64,000 nucleotides of DNA from Dasypus novemcinctus (taxonomy: Eukaryota; Chordata; Mammalia; Cingulata; Dasypodidae): the NCBI RefSeq assembly GCF_030445035.2, contig NC_080699.1, positions 12,524,001 through 12,588,000 on the forward strand, in the 5' to 3' direction. The position numbers and the translations under genes were made by a program. Position 1 is the stretch's first letter; each line of letters starts with the position of its first letter. The notes beneath the pieces are model-generated. The model did not search any database. It was given only the letters and a program-made list of their open reading frames with translations, and had not been told where the DNA came from. This document shows positions 1-10,419 of the stretch, piece by piece.

Positions 1-66
1 AGAAATGGTAAGTGTGCATTTGCTTGATTTTGTCGAATGCCTATACATGTTTTAAAAACTTCACCT

Positions 67-482
67 TTGGAAGTGGATTTGGCTCATCGGAGAGAGCATC
101 TGCCTACTACATGGGAGGTCCAGGGTTCAAACCCAGGGCCTCCTGACCCGTGTGATATGTTGGCCTACCTGCAGCGCTTATGCGTGCAAGGAGTGCCGTG
201 CCATGCAGGGGTGCCCCCATGTAGGGGAGCCCCACATGCAAGGAGTGCACCCTGTAAGGAGAGCCACCCAGTGTGAAAAAAGTGCAGCCTTCCCAGGAGT
301 GGCGCCGCACACACAGAGAGCTGACACAGCAAGATGATGCAACGAAAAGACACAGATTCCTGGTGCCGTTGACAGGAATACAAGCAGACAAAGAAGAAAA
401 CACAGCAAATGGGCACAGAGAGCAGAAAACTGGGGGAGGGGGCAGGGAAGGGGAGAGAAATAATAAATAAATCTTAAAAAAT
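67..482 (+). mobile_element. DAS SINE (tRNA-derived, armadillo type)
   Basis: A nearly full-length tRNA-derived SINE. The head has the tRNA-like promoter layout (an A-box-like region near 80 and a B-box GGTTCAAACCC near 123). The body has the family's repeated 'GGGGAGCCCCAC' and 'AAGGAGTGC' words, and the tail is AAATAAATCTT plus A. It is more diverged in the head than the copies at 5266 and 37476, so it is probably an older copy. Flanks share an imperfect TTCACCTT / ATCACCTT target-site duplication. It is transcribed by RNA polymerase III and mobilised by L1 proteins in the family generally. Short open frames in it are not genes. Confidence 0.9.
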
Positions 483-724
483 AACATCACCTTCATTTCA
501 GAAAATTCTAATGAATTCCTACCCCCGCCACCAGAGGTAAACACTCTTCCGAAATTTTCCAGTGTAGTTTATTTTTGGCTGTCCTAGGGCATCAGGTAAA
601 TGAAATCATACATGTACTCTTCTGCATAAGGTGTCTTTCACTCAGCACGCTGATTTGAGACCCATGCCTGCCAGTGAATGTATCTTTAGTGCAGACTACT
701 GTTCATTTTAAATACGGGCTCCGG
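483..724 (-). mobile_element. L1M 3'-end fragment, part 1
   Basis: Antisense L1M-type 3' region, recognised by 'ATGAAATCATACATGTACTCTTC' type wording followed by 'TCTTTCACTCAGCACGCTGA'. The match resumes in the same orientation at 1103, so the LTR at 725-1102 split an older L1M. Boundaries are approximate. Confidence 0.6.
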
Positions 725-1102
725 TTTTGGGGCAGGTTGAATTATGTATCAGCCCCTACCCCCACCTCCTCCTAAAAGCACGTTCTTAATTTCATCTCAT
801 TCCTGAGTGCAACCCATTGTAAACAGGACCTAGTGAAGATGGTGTTTTTAGTTCAAGCGTGGCCGCTGCATCAGGGTGGGTCTTAATCCTTCCTGGAGCT
901 TTACTGGAGGCCTTATAAGGAGAAAGTCACAGGAAGGAGCAGAAGCTGGAGATCAGCCTAACCCGGAAGAGAAAGGAGAAGACATCACCACATGTGAGGG
1001 AGCCGAGGATGCTGTCAAATCCGGGGGAAAGCCAAGACATGCCTGTTGGTTAAGTCAAAACCAGTTTGTGGTATTTGTCATAGCAGCTGGGAAATTAAGA
1101 CA
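725..1102 (+). mobile_element. MaLR-type LTR
   Basis: An ERVL-MaLR-like solo LTR, recognised by the order of its parts: a TTGAATTATGTA start, 'GTTCTTAATTTCAT', 'GGTGGGTCTTAATCC', 'GGAGG-CCTTATAAGGAGAAAGTCACAGGA', and an end reading GTCATAGCAGCTGGGAAATTAAGACA. The same family appears at 63771 (plus) and 23853 (minus). The start is approximate and no clear 5-bp duplication was found. It interrupts an L1M relic. Confidence 0.65.
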
Positions 1103-1640
1103 AGCTTGCTTCTCTTAATACAAGCTTGGAGCTAGTATTACTAAAAGCTGTTATGAGTATGTTTGTATGTTATTTTTTTATGAACACATTTTCATTTCTC
1201 TTGCTAAATAATCAGGAGAGGACTTTTGGAGGTCATAGGGTGGGTGTATGTTCGGTTGTAGAAGAAACTATCATAAAATTTTTCAAGATGATTGTACTAC
1301 TTTACACTCCCACCTCACAATGTGTGATTCCAGTTACTCCACGTCCTCAGTAGCAGTTGTATTTGTCAGTCTATTTTAGCCATTCTGGTGGGTAGATAGT
1401 GGTACCTATTTGTAGTTTTACTTTGTATTTCTCTGATGAGTAATGACATTAAGCATTTTTCCATGTGCTTACTGGCTATTTGTGTATCTTCTTTTGTGAA
1501 GTGTCCAAACTTCTGTGCATATTTTTGGGGGGAGGTTTGTCTTTTATCCTTGAGTTGTAGGAGTCCTTCATTTATCCTGGACAAGGGTCCTTCTTCAGGT
1601 AATTATATGACGCCTAATAATTTGAGAGTTGGCATGGGTA
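1103..1640 (-). mobile_element. L1M 3'-end fragment, part 2
   Basis: Continuation of the L1M split at 724. Recognisable antisense words include TTTTCATTTCTCTTG, TACTTTACACTCCCACCTCAC, CATTCTGGTGGGTAGATAGTGG and GTGAAGTGTCCAAACTTCTG, in the order of an L1M 3' region read backwards. Open frames here are not genes. Confidence 0.7.
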
Positions 1641-2039
1641 ATAATACCTGAATTGAGTCCTATATTGAAGTCTAAGATTGGAGAGATATTTAGCAGGAAA
1701 GAGTGCATGATCAATACCTGCTATGCTTCAGAAGAGAAAATACTGTTTATAACCTTGCCTTTGACTCAGATGGTACAGGGCAGATGGAATTGAAACAAAT
1801 TTGAGTTGAGGTGTAAACTAAAGAGAATTTGACCACTGTATATGATGAAATTGATTGCAATAGAACAGTTGGATATGATTCTAGATTGTTAGACTGAGAG
1901 GTTTGAGTTATACCTAGAAGAAATAAAGAAGAGGAAGAAAATTAGTTTGGTTTGGGGATTGTTATATCTGAGATCATTTTGGACACAAAAGTGTAGATGT
2001 TTATTGCGAAATTGGACATAAAGGTCTAGAACTCTTATA
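1641..2039. other. No recognised feature
   Basis: AT-rich, unique-looking sequence. No repeat, exon or RNA gene was recognised. Confidence 0.5.
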
Positions 2040-2165
2040 AATTAGCTAATCTACCCTCCATTAGATGGATTAGGAAATTAAAGTCCTGGAGAGGAAGAAT
2101 AACTTGATCAGAATCCTCCTGGGAGATCCAGGGCTAAATCCTGGACTCTTGATGCACCCACAGAG
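2040..2165 (-). repeat. MIR SINE relic
   Basis: Antisense MIR core: 'ATTAGGAAATTAAAGTCCTGGAGAGG...ACTTGATCAGAATC...GGGCTAAATCCTGGACTC' follows the order of the antisense MIR core (fraction kept, column relating to TGAGGAAACTGAGG and the TGGATTTGAACCC equivalents). Strongly diverged. Confidence 0.55.
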
Positions 2166-3284
2166 AGGATGCCCACACTGGACACCAGAATATTAGTGCA
2201 GAAATAAAATTTTATTTGGTAAACATTTAAATCTTTAAACTGCAGCATACCAAAAGGAAACCACTTGATATCTTCCTGCCGTTCATCACCTGTTAAGGTT
2301 GCTCATCTGTGGTGATTACAAGTAGATGTTGTTTCCAATGATGCCAGATAGAGTTAAATCCCTGAGCTCTTCACACTTTTGCTCTTTAAAAAAAAAAATG
2401 TTCTGGATGCCAGTATGGTTTAGTTTGACTACCTGATATCAAACAAATTTGCTTGACTACCTGATATCAGACAAACCTGCCAAAAACAGCTGCTCGCTAA
2501 AACAGATGCAAAGTTAGATAAAAACAAGCACGGCTGTGATCCTTTGAAACTTGTTGGCTCCCCACACGGAGGCAAAGGAGACACATGAAACACCAGGCTG
2601 TCTTGCCTCTGGTTCAAATACCAACAGTCTCCCACCTGTTATTATGAAATCCTTTCAACTCCTAAAACCAAGACAAATGACTTCTCAGGGGATAGGGCAG
2701 CAATACAGCCTCAAATCACCAACCACTAACCTGCAGGTGCCGAGTGTTATTAAAATCAATTCATTTCAAAGAGTCTTTTTACGAATTCTGGGGCTTCAAG
2801 GGAAAATTCATGTATATGACTTTATTATGGGAAGTACTATAAATGCCAGCAGGAAAATACCTCATATTCCTAAATAAAATAAAAATATATGCCTATAAAC
2901 TGGGGAAGAGTTGATGTCATGCATGTGGGAGCAAAAATTAAAACTGTATCTGCTTGTTAGAGAAACAGCCCACCACTGAGGAGAGAATCCCTTCAAATCC
3001 ACATTCCAAATGAGAATGAATGAAAATCCTATCCAAAACTCGACAATCCCATACCCTCTTCTGAATTTATTCATGTCCCTATTCAGCCTATGGTTTGCCA
3101 ATTCAGAACTGCCCTCTTGTGATTTTTCTTCTCTTTTCCTCTTCTCTAACTCTGAAACAAATGATCAATGACTTAACAATAAAATCATAGTCTTACCTTT
3201 AAGGTTGTTTTTCTTCATTACCTTATCTTGCCAGTTTTCTGATGTATGACAAGGTTTTCTCATTTTAATCTAGGTCCCCAAGCT
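2166..3284. other. Mostly unrecognised, contains a 28-bp tandem duplication
   Basis: No exon or repeat family was recognised in most of this stretch. The exception is the duplication at 2425-2480, listed separately. Confidence 0.5.
2425..2480. repeat. 28-bp direct tandem duplication
   Basis: Two adjacent 28-bp units (2425-2452 and 2453-2480), both beginning TTGACTACCTGATATCA, match at 25 of 28 positions. All three differences are transitions. Confidence 0.95.
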
Positions 3285-3410
3285 CATTTAACAAATATTT
3301 AAGTGCCAACTCTATAGTATGCATTGTGTTAGGTGCTGGAAGAAAGCAGTAAAGAAGCTAAAAAGAAAAATCCCTGGTATCATGGAGTTTACATTCCATC
3401 CAATAAGTAC
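3285..3410 (+). repeat. L2 3'-region relic
   Basis: The order 'CTCATTTAACAAATATTTAAGTGCC...GTGTTAGGTGCTGG...AAATCCCTGGTATCATGGAGTTTACATTC' is the common L2 3' pattern. Diverged. Confidence 0.75.
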
Positions 3411-3411
3411 T

Positions 3412-3870
3412 ATTTCTTTTTAACAAATCAATTTTATTGTTACATATTAATAACACATAATCCATCCAAAGAGTACAATTAATGGTATTTGTTGTAGACA
3501 CATATTTGTGCATTCATCACCCTAATCATTCCCAGAGCACTTTCATTATTCCAATAATAATAATAATAAACAAAAAACAAAACTCATCACCTCTCCAACT
3601 CTGTGCCTCACCTGCCATACACAGCTGCTATTCTTTCCTTCTCTCTAGTATATTTGTTTTTATATTTTGTAAAAAAAGTCTTATATATGCAATGTCCCCC
3701 ATTTTGTGTTTTACATGAGGTTTTACTATCTTATACAGTCCCAAGTTAGTGTTTAGCTTTTCTTCTAGTAATATACATGACCCTAGACTTCCCCTTTCAA
3801 CCACTGTCATACCCATACGATAGCACTGCTGGCTACAAACACCAAGATATGCTTTAACCATTTCTGTTTT
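3412..3870 (-). mobile_element. L1 3'-UTR fragment, same family as the 31999 L1
   Basis: Read on the minus strand, it contains 'GTTGAAAGGGGAAGTCTAGGGTCATGTATATT' type sequence. This aligns with the 3' UTR of the large L1 around 37900-38000, where GGCTGAAAGGGGTAGTCTAGGGA occurs. The plus-strand left end is AT-rich. Flanks carry a weak ACTATTTCT / ACCATTTCT match that could be the target-site duplication. It includes an (AAT)5 run near 3556. Confidence 0.6.
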
Positions 3871-3934
3871 TATAGTGGCTACCTTGGCTGGTCTCTGTCC
3901 CCAGTTCCAGGGGAAGCAACCTCTGAATCTTTGG

Positions 3935-4600
3935 AATTTCCTATGCTAGGAGTGTCTTCTGTTGTTTGTGGCGTGCATAGGACCAGACCTGATAGTCACC
4001 TGGTAAGGTCAACCACACCTGCAGGCTTAGGGTGGGGGCTGGCCCCACCAGAAAGGCCAACAGGTGTTTAGGGGTTGGGCCTTGAGCCATATGATATTCA
4101 CCCTCCAACCCAGTCTCTGAGAGAGAAGCTGCAGGTAAGGTCAGCCACGGGGACATTGATTCTGTCGATCAGGACTACGTAATGAGACCCCATAAAAACT
4201 CAGGACACTGGAAGCTTTGAGGAGCTTTTGTGATTGAGCAAATACATCCTTGTGCTAGGAGGGTACTGAGCTCCCTGGAAACTTGCATTTGAGCTTCTCC
4301 CAAACCTCGCCCACTGTGTCTTTTTTGGCTTTCTATTTTTATCCTTTTGCTGTAACAAAGCTATAGTTATAAATCGAGAGTTTCAGTGAGTTCTGTGAGT
4401 CATTGCATCAAATTATTAAGCCCAAAGTAGTGGTGGGAACCCCCAAGTCTGTTTCCATTTGGTCAGAGATGCATATGGCCTGGGGCCCCTCAACCCACTC
4501 CCTGAACTTGTGCCTGGGACCTGAAAGTCCCCTGAACCTATGGAGTCTTGCTTAACTCCAAGTAGAGTCGGAATTCAGTGGATTGAGTTACTGCAGTATT
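3935..4600 (+). mobile_element. Old endogenous retrovirus LTR, class undecided
   Basis: LTR-like order of parts: a GC-rich U3, a CCATAAAAACTCAGGACAC TATA region near 4190, and a U5-like stretch with 'GTTCTGTGAGTCATT...CAAATTATTAAGCCCAAAG...GGGAACCCCCAAGTCTG...GGCCTGGGG'. It ends near 'TCGGAATTCAGTGGATTGAGTT'. This resembles old mammalian ERVL-like LTRs, but I cannot name the subfamily or fix the ends. No internal proviral genes lie next to it. Confidence 0.5.
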
Positions 4601-4619
4601 TGCAGGTGAAGTTTTACTT

Positions 4620-4830
4620 AACTTTATAGAGTTAAGTATGTCCAAGGTGGTTTATAGATTCTGTATTAGCTCATTTAATCTTTGAAACAATTCTATTAAC
4701 TCATAGATGAAAAATTAGGGTACAGAAAGGTTAAATAACACACCCAAGGTCAGGAAGCCCATAAATATCAGCTGGAGCTCAAATTCAGACCCTCGGTTTT
4801 CCTTGCTATATCCACGCTATTCATGGAGTC
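4620..4830 (-). repeat. MIR SINE relic
   Basis: Antisense MIR order: 'TCATTTAATCTTTGAAACAATTC', then 'GATGAAAAATTAGGGTACAGAAAGGTTAAATAACACACCCAAGGTCAGG', then a diverged 'AGCTGGAGCTCAAATTCAGACCC'. Confidence 0.75.
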
Positions 4831-4839
4831 TCATGCCTT

Positions 4840-6230
4840 TAACATTTATATACCAATGGCCCCGAAAGTTATATCTCTCTCTACAATTTCTCCTGCATTC
4901 CAGACTCAGGTATCCCACTACCCACCAATATCTCCCTTTGAATATCTAATAGATTTCTACTTTAAATATACCCAGTTGTTCTCCTGATCTCCCATGGACT
5001 CCCAAACTGCTCCACTTGTCCTCTCCATCTCTGTTGATAATTGCATCCTTCCAGTTACACAAGTCATAAACCTCCCCATATTTATTCCGTCTTGGCTCTA
5101 CTTTTTAAAAAAGTTCCTTGACACTTCACAACCACTGCTGCCACCCGTGAGCCACATCCTCTCTCCCCTGAATTACAGCAGTGGCCTCCTAACTGGTCTC
5201 TCAACTCCCATTCTTGCCTCCATTTCAGAGCCAGGTAATCCTTTAACATTTGAAACATATCATGAGGGAAGCGGACTTGGCCCAGTGGTTAGGGCGTCCG
5301 TCTACCACATGGGAGGTCCGCAGTTCAAACCCCGGGCCTCCTTGACCTGTATGGAGCTGGCCCATGCGCAGTGCTGATGCGCGCAAGGAGTGCCGTGCCA
5401 CGCAGGGGTGTCCCCCACGTAGGGGAGCCCCACGCACAAGGAGTGCACCCTGTAAGGAGAGCCGCCCAGTGGGAAAGAAAGTGCAGCCTGCCCAGGAATG
5501 GCGCTGCCCACATGGAGAGCTGACACAACAAGATGATGCAACAAAAAGAAACACAGATTCCTGTGCCACTGACAACAACAGACGCGGAAAAAGAAGAACA
5601 CGCAGCAAATAGACACAGAGAACAGACAGCTGGGGCAGGGGGTGTGGGGAAGGGGAGAGAAATAAATAAAATAAATAAATCTTTAAAAAAAAACATATCA
5701 TGATTCCTTCAGTCTTCTGCTCAACTCTCTCTGAATTCTCCCTATGTCCCATTAACTCTGAAGTCTTCCCCGATACCTTGACATTAGCAGCTCTGGCTTC
5801 CTTGATCTGCTCTGAACAGATGGGCTCATGCCTTAGGGCCTTTGAACAGCCCCTGCCCTCCAAATGGAATGTGTTTTCCCCAGATAATCACACCTTTAAT
5901 CCCACACCACCTGCAAGCCTTTGCTCCAATGCTAAGTCTTTAAAGAGATCCATCGTGAACATGGTATTTAAAATTACAGCACCCCCTGCCTCCAGCATTC
6001 CTCTACCCACTCTCATTTTTTCCGAAGGCAATATTCTTTTATTTTTCCATGGCACTTTTCACCTCTGAGCAAATTATATAATTTACCTATCTTATGTTTC
6101 TCATTCATTGTGTATTCTCTTCTTAGAATGTAAGTGATTTGTATGTTTTGTTCATTGATGTATCCTGATAACCTAGAAGAGTGTGTGATACATAACAGCT
6201 GCTCAGTAGATACTTTCATGAATTTGAAAA
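4840..6230 (+). mobile_element. L2 LINE relic, interrupted by a DAS SINE
   Basis: A long L2 3' portion in plus orientation. Markers in order are 'TACAGCAGTGGCCTCCTAACTGGTCTC' (5176 onward), 'CTTAGGGCCTTTGAACAGCCCCTGCCCTCC' (5832 onward), 'TTAAAATTACAGCACCCCCTGCC' (5968 onward), and the terminal 'TTAGAATGTAAG...CATTGATGTATCC...ACAGCTGCTCAGTAGATACTTTCATGAATTTG'. The DAS SINE at 5266-5690 and its duplication split it. The reading frame is decayed and it codes for nothing now. Confidence 0.85.
5266..5690 (+). mobile_element. DAS SINE, full length with perfect target-site duplication
   Basis: Head GGGAAGCGGACTTGGCCCAG has an A box near 5278-5288 (TGGCCCAGTGG) and a B box near 5322-5331 (AGTTCAAACC). 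The family body is followed by an AAATAAATAAA-rich tail. A perfect 13-bp duplication AAACATATCATGA flanks it (5253-5265 and 5691-5703), which fixes both ends and shows L1-type retroposition. It is inserted in the L2 at 4840-6230. Confidence 0.97.
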
Positions 6231-6239
6231 GTCATTTGT

Positions 6240-6595
6240 ACAGAAATCAGAAAGCAGCACCCCAGAGTTAAAGGACAACTAGAGAAAAGGACCAAGGTAG
6301 GTATGAGCTTGGCATAATCATGAACTAGAAAGATCAGTGTAGCTGCTGCACAGTAACAAGTTGGGAAAGTGGTAAGAATTTGTGTTGTAGGTCAGAAGGG
6401 GCAAGATTGTGGAGGGCTTTGCGAGGGTAAAAACTATGGGTTTTATTCTAAAGTGTTGTGAGAATCCTTTGAGAGTTTTATCAGAGAGGATTCATAATGA
6501 AGTTTATTTTTTAAAAAAATACTGCTGTATGCAGGGTGAATGGTAGGGAGGCAAAATTTGAAACAAGCTGGTAGGATATTTGAAAGTCAATGCCC
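6240..6595 (-). repeat. L2-like relic, opposite orientation
   Basis: Antisense L2-like wording: 'GGGGCAAGATTGTGGAGGGCTTTG', 'TTTTATTCTAAAGTG', 'GAGAGTTTTATCAGAGAGGATTCATAATGA' and 'TACTGCTGTATGCAGGGTGAATGGTAGG'. It abuts the plus-strand L2 at 6230, so the two L2 ends converge. Diverged; boundaries are approximate. Confidence 0.6.
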
Positions 6596-6689
6596 AGTTT
6601 TCCAAATTAATTGTATCTACTAAAGCTAAAGCTTATCCTAAGACCCTGCAATTATGTGCTTAGTTATACGCATGCTAGCACACGCACTA

Positions 6690-6960
6690 GAAAAGTAGGT
6701 CCACAAGAAGTTTCATGGCAGCAGCATTCATATTATACAGAACCTAGAACTGACCCTAATGACCTCCACTATAGAGGAAATAATTAAACTGTGGTATATT
6801 CATACAATGAAATACCTCATGGCAATGAAAAGACTTTGAACTCCAACTACATAGAACTACATGAATGAATCTAGAGTTAAGAACATGTTTTTGACTGAAA
6901 GAAGCTGGACAAAGAATACGTATTTATGATAGTCTTCAAAGATGGTTTCCAGTGAAATAT
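6690..6960 (+). repeat. L1M 3'-end relic
   Basis: 'TTTCATGGCAGCAGCATTCATATTATACAGAA...TTAAACTGTGGTATATTCATACAATGAAATAC...ACTACATGAATGAATCTAGAG' follows the L1M ORF2 end and 3' UTR order. Confidence 0.75.
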
Positions 6961-6964
6961 GCCT

Positions 6965-7690
6965 TTAGGAATTCAAGTTTTTATATAATCCCTTCCAACG
7001 GTGAATCTTATCTGGCTTGTGACTAACTTTAACCAATAGATAGAATATGGTGGAATTGACATGAATCAGTTCTCAGCCTGTTGTGTTTTTTTAAAGATTT
7101 ATTTATTATTTATTCCTTCCCCCTTGCAGCTTACTTGCTATCTGCTCTCTCTGTCCATTCACTGCACATTCTTCTGTGTCTGCTTGTCTCCCTTTGTTGG
7201 GTCATCTTGCTGTGCCAGCTCTCCGCGGGCCATCAGTTCTCTGTGGGCGCAGGCCAGCCTGTCTTCGCAAGGAGGCCGCAGGACATGAACCCAGGGCCTC
7301 CCGTATGGTAGACAGGAGCCCAATCGATTGAGCCACAGCCACTTCCCTTGGCCTAGGTTTTAAGGCTTATCAGCTTCTACTTTTCTGCACTTGGGAACTC
7401 TGAGCTACCATGCAACATGAAGTTAGCCTGCTGGAGAGAGCATTTGCAGGGATCGCATGGAAAGGACACGTAGTGAAGGGAGGCCCTAACACTACTTGAG
7501 GAGGGGGAGGCGCAGGTGTACCAGGTGAGTCTCCATCAGTGGCCATCTGATAGGAAACACAGAGACCCAAAGCAAACCTGGCATAAGAACCACGAGCTGA
7601 ATCCAGTTACCCTTCAAGCAATGAGAGATAATAAAGTGTTATTTTAAGACACTAATTCTGGTGTGGTTTGTTGCACAGCAATGAATAACC
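6965..7690 (+). mobile_element. MLT1/MaLR-type 5' LTR, split by a DAS SINE
   Basis: A MaLR-like LTR. 'AATCTTATCTGGCTTGTGACT...ACCAATAGA' lies left of the SINE. After it come 'TTTTAAGGCTTATCAGCTTCTAC', 'GAGACCCAAAGCAAACC', 'GCTGAATCCAGTTACCC' and the end 'AATAAAGTGTTATTTTAAGACACTAA...TTTGTTGCACAGCAATGAATAACC'. Directly after it begins MaLR internal sequence, so this is a 5' LTR rather than a solo LTR. Confidence 0.65.
7086..7348 (-). mobile_element. Short DAS-type SINE variant
   Basis: A minus-strand tRNA-derived SINE of about 263 bp, with poly(T) at 7086 and the tRNA head ending near 7348. It shares the DAS head and tail ('CACAGAAGAATGTGCAGTGAATGGACAGAG' on the minus strand), but lacks the 'GGGGAGCCCCAC' body seen in the long copies. 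It is inserted in the MaLR LTR. No clear duplication was found. Confidence 0.85.
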
Positions 7691-9050
7691 AAAGCAAGTT
7701 GGAAGTGGGGCACTGCTCTATCAAACTTAAATATGTGACATTGGCTTTGGGAATGGACATTATACAGATGCCAAAAGGCCTCGGTGATACTGTTAAAGGA
7801 GGCTGTAAAGACAGGAAAGAATGTTTAATGGAGGCTTCAGTAATGGTGAGGTTTGTTACATGTTACCCAGTGGTGGAAATTTGGCAACACCATTACCAGT
7901 GGCAACATGGAAAATAACAAATATGCCTATATAAACTTTGTAGACTTGGCTAAAGAGATTTCCAAGTACAGCATTGGTAGAGCCAACTGTATTAGCTATA
8001 CATAAGATGTGGATAGAGTAAAAAAAAATGAGGTAAAATAGTAACTGTGCCATTTTCAAGCAGATAGGGGAAACATTTCCAAGTCAGAACTTTCTGGGGT
8101 CCTGACTAAAGATTCTCAAAATAAAAAAATAGTCTTAAGGGAAATATCATATCCAGAGTGGTGCAGTTAACACGTGATCTCAGGGTTAATATCTCAAGGG
8201 TGTGCCTCTAAGATGCTTTAAAATCCCAGAAAGAATTAAAGTAGTGCCTTGTAGACACTCTCAACTAGATTTAAGAGGTTTCAAAAATCTTAAAATTGTT
8301 TCATAGCACCCTGATTCTCAACCCAACGTACAGAGGAACTTGTTTGAAAATGATTTGTGGGTATGGCTTTTGTCTGATGGAATAAATTATATTTTGAATC
8401 ACAAAGCTCGTGAGTTTTTTAAAGAAACGATACCATTTTGGACTGAAAAGGACAAAGGCAGTTCAAAATTCAAAAAGGCTGGCCCTCAAATTTCTATTGG
8501 CAGGAAGCAAGCTGAGAGAGCTACACACCTGGGTCATTTCCTATGGAAAAAGAACAGCTTAAAGGCTGGAGGTAAAATTTCCAAGTGTGCCGCTAAGAGA
8601 CATGGACATTCACTTCTAGGGAACAAGAATGGGCCTTTATCAGAAACTGACAGCAGGTGCCTGGCTGGATTTCAGGTTTGTTGTGGACCAGTGACTGCCA
8701 CGCGCCTCCTGTTTTCTTTCCCTCTTTTGGAATGGAAGTTTCCTTCTCTTGTTCTTGCCTCCTCATCGTGTGTTGTGTGGTGGTTGGGGAGGAGGGAGGT
8801 AACGTCTCCTCAGTTCACATGTCTTCAAATTGAGAGGAGGCACAGCCAAAGAGCCTTATCCACATGTGGGCCTAATTTAGAAAACAAGGTCCTGGATTTT
8901 AAGCCTTGGCCTGATGCCATTTTCGTGAGATTGTGGGGGTGGAAGAGGATGAGTGTATTTCACATGTGGGAGTTACTTGCCTCACTGGAGCGGTGCAGCA
9001 GACTGACCCCAGTGAAATACCCTTCCTGGTATTCACACTCTGCGCAGTGA
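7691..9050 (+). mobile_element. MaLR internal region (non-coding relic)
   Basis: Follows the LTR at 6965-7690 in the same orientation. Recognisable MaLR-internal words are 'CATTGGCTTTGGGAATGGAC', 'GTTTGTTGTGGACCAGTGACTGCC', 'GAATGGAAGTTTCCTTCTC' and a terminal 'GATTGTGGGGGTGGAAGAGGATGAGTGTATTTCACATGTGGGAG'. It contains the longest open frame in the window (8340-9050, 236 codons). That frame shows no retroviral motif and appears to be chance in a decayed MaLR. No 3' LTR follows, so the 3' end is lost. Confidence 0.65.
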
Positions 9051-9439
9051 TTTTCAGGCTCACTCTCTTGTTCTCTGATTAGTTCTTTACTTAGCATCCT
9101 ATTCTTGGTTTATGGATACCCCACCTTCTCTAATCTGTCTAAAGATACAAATTTGAGTTACTTCAATTTAAAGTGATATTCCCTCTCCCACCCTCTATCA
9201 ACTCTTATTTCATTTGTGGTCATTTTTCCCCCTCTGGTTGTGTATGTTTTATAATCTTTTCATGTTGCAATCTTACTTTAAAAGAGGGATGTTGTTACAT
9301 TTAAGTATTGGAAGGAAAAAGAAAAAGGCTGATGGGAAACAAGGAAGGTTGTTGATCAACAGTAATCAACAGTTGTTTCTAACTCAAGTCTTTTGTCTTT
9401 GTTTCTCTTCTCTCTGGGAATTCCTTGGGGAGGGTATTT
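9051..9439. other. No recognised feature
   Basis: No exon or repeat family was recognised here. Confidence 0.45.
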
Positions 9440-9765
9440 TCATAGTTATTCTTCTGATCATTAGCTGTCACTTCAAAGGCACATATTCAGCAATGCCTTC
9501 CTGACAAAAGTATCTCCTGTTATCCCCTACTTTACCCCCACCTTTGTCTATTTTCTTAATAGAACTCAATGCTATTTTAAGTGATACTTTTGGTTTCTTA
9601 GTTCCATTTGCTTGTTTACTGAGCTGTCTCTTGCAGTAGAACATAAAATTGTGAGAGCAGGAATCTCATCTGCTTTGTTCCCCAGTGTCCTTAGCACCTA
9701 GAACAAGGCATTACCCATAGGATGCTCCTAATACAGATTTGTTGAGACAGTCAGTGAATAGAGTC
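9440..9765 (+). repeat. L2 3'-end relic
   Basis: 'AATGCCTTCCTGAC', then 'GTAGAACATAAAATTGTGAGAGCAGGAATCTCATCTGCTTTGTTCCCCAGTGTCCTTAGCACCTAGAACAAGGCATTACCCATAGG' and 'ACAGATTTGTTGAGA' reproduce the L2 3' end in order. Confidence 0.8.
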
Positions 9766-10009
9766 TCACGTGGCCGTCTGTAGCTGGAAGTCCCACACGT
9801 ATCTTTTAACTCCTGTCCTACAACAAACTAAGAAAATGACCAATGTTGTAATAAATATTGTTGAAGTCTGCTATGAGACGATCTCCTTATGGCATTTCTA
9901 CTGGATCACAAAAATCTAGGCTAAAGGAACAATTTTCAGGGTTTTTCTGGTAGGATTTCATACTCAGCTTGTCATTTTCTGGTGTTACTCAAAAGAATTG
10001 GGAATGGAG

Positions 10010-10190
10010 GGAAAAGACTCTCGAGTTCCATTCCTGGGTTTGAATCCGGTTTCTGTCACTCATTAGTTGTGTGACCTTTTTCAAGTAGCTTAAATTCTGT
10101 GAGTCAGTCTCTTTGAGGATAATAATACCCTCATGGGCAGGTGAAGCTATGGTGAAAATACCCACCCAGGCATGTCATGAAGAAGTAGCT
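10010..10190 (+). repeat. MIR SINE relic
   Basis: 'CCTGGGTTTGAATCCGGTTTCTGTCACTCATTAGTTGTGTGACC...TTAAATTCTGTGAGTCAGTCTC...GATAATAATACC' matches the MIR head and core in sense orientation. Confidence 0.85.
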
Positions 10191-10383
10191 GAATTATCCT
10201 TCCTACATTGTATTGAACAATGAGAAGCACTCATCATGTTTAATCTAAATCCTTTCAGCTCTTTGTTCTGTCATAAATGTGGTAATAGAATCTACCCAAT
10301 ACATTTGCTACACAGTTTTATTTTAATTCCCTCATCAGCCTATTTTTGTAAATAAAGTGTTATTGGAACCCAATCCCATGCAT

Positions 10384-10387
<4 letters not shown>

Positions 10388-10419
<32 letters not shown>

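Noticed and set aside
5243..5863. A 206-codon minus-strand frame and other frames inside DAS SINEs
   Set aside because: These are antisense readings of the SINE. The same kind of frame appears in every copy (for example 19368-19823, 33086-33610, 37321-37809), which shows repeat origin and not genes.
8340..9050. The longest open frame in the window (236 codons)
   Set aside because: It lies in a MaLR internal relic directly after a matching LTR and has no recognisable domain, splice sites or promoter. Chance length is likely.
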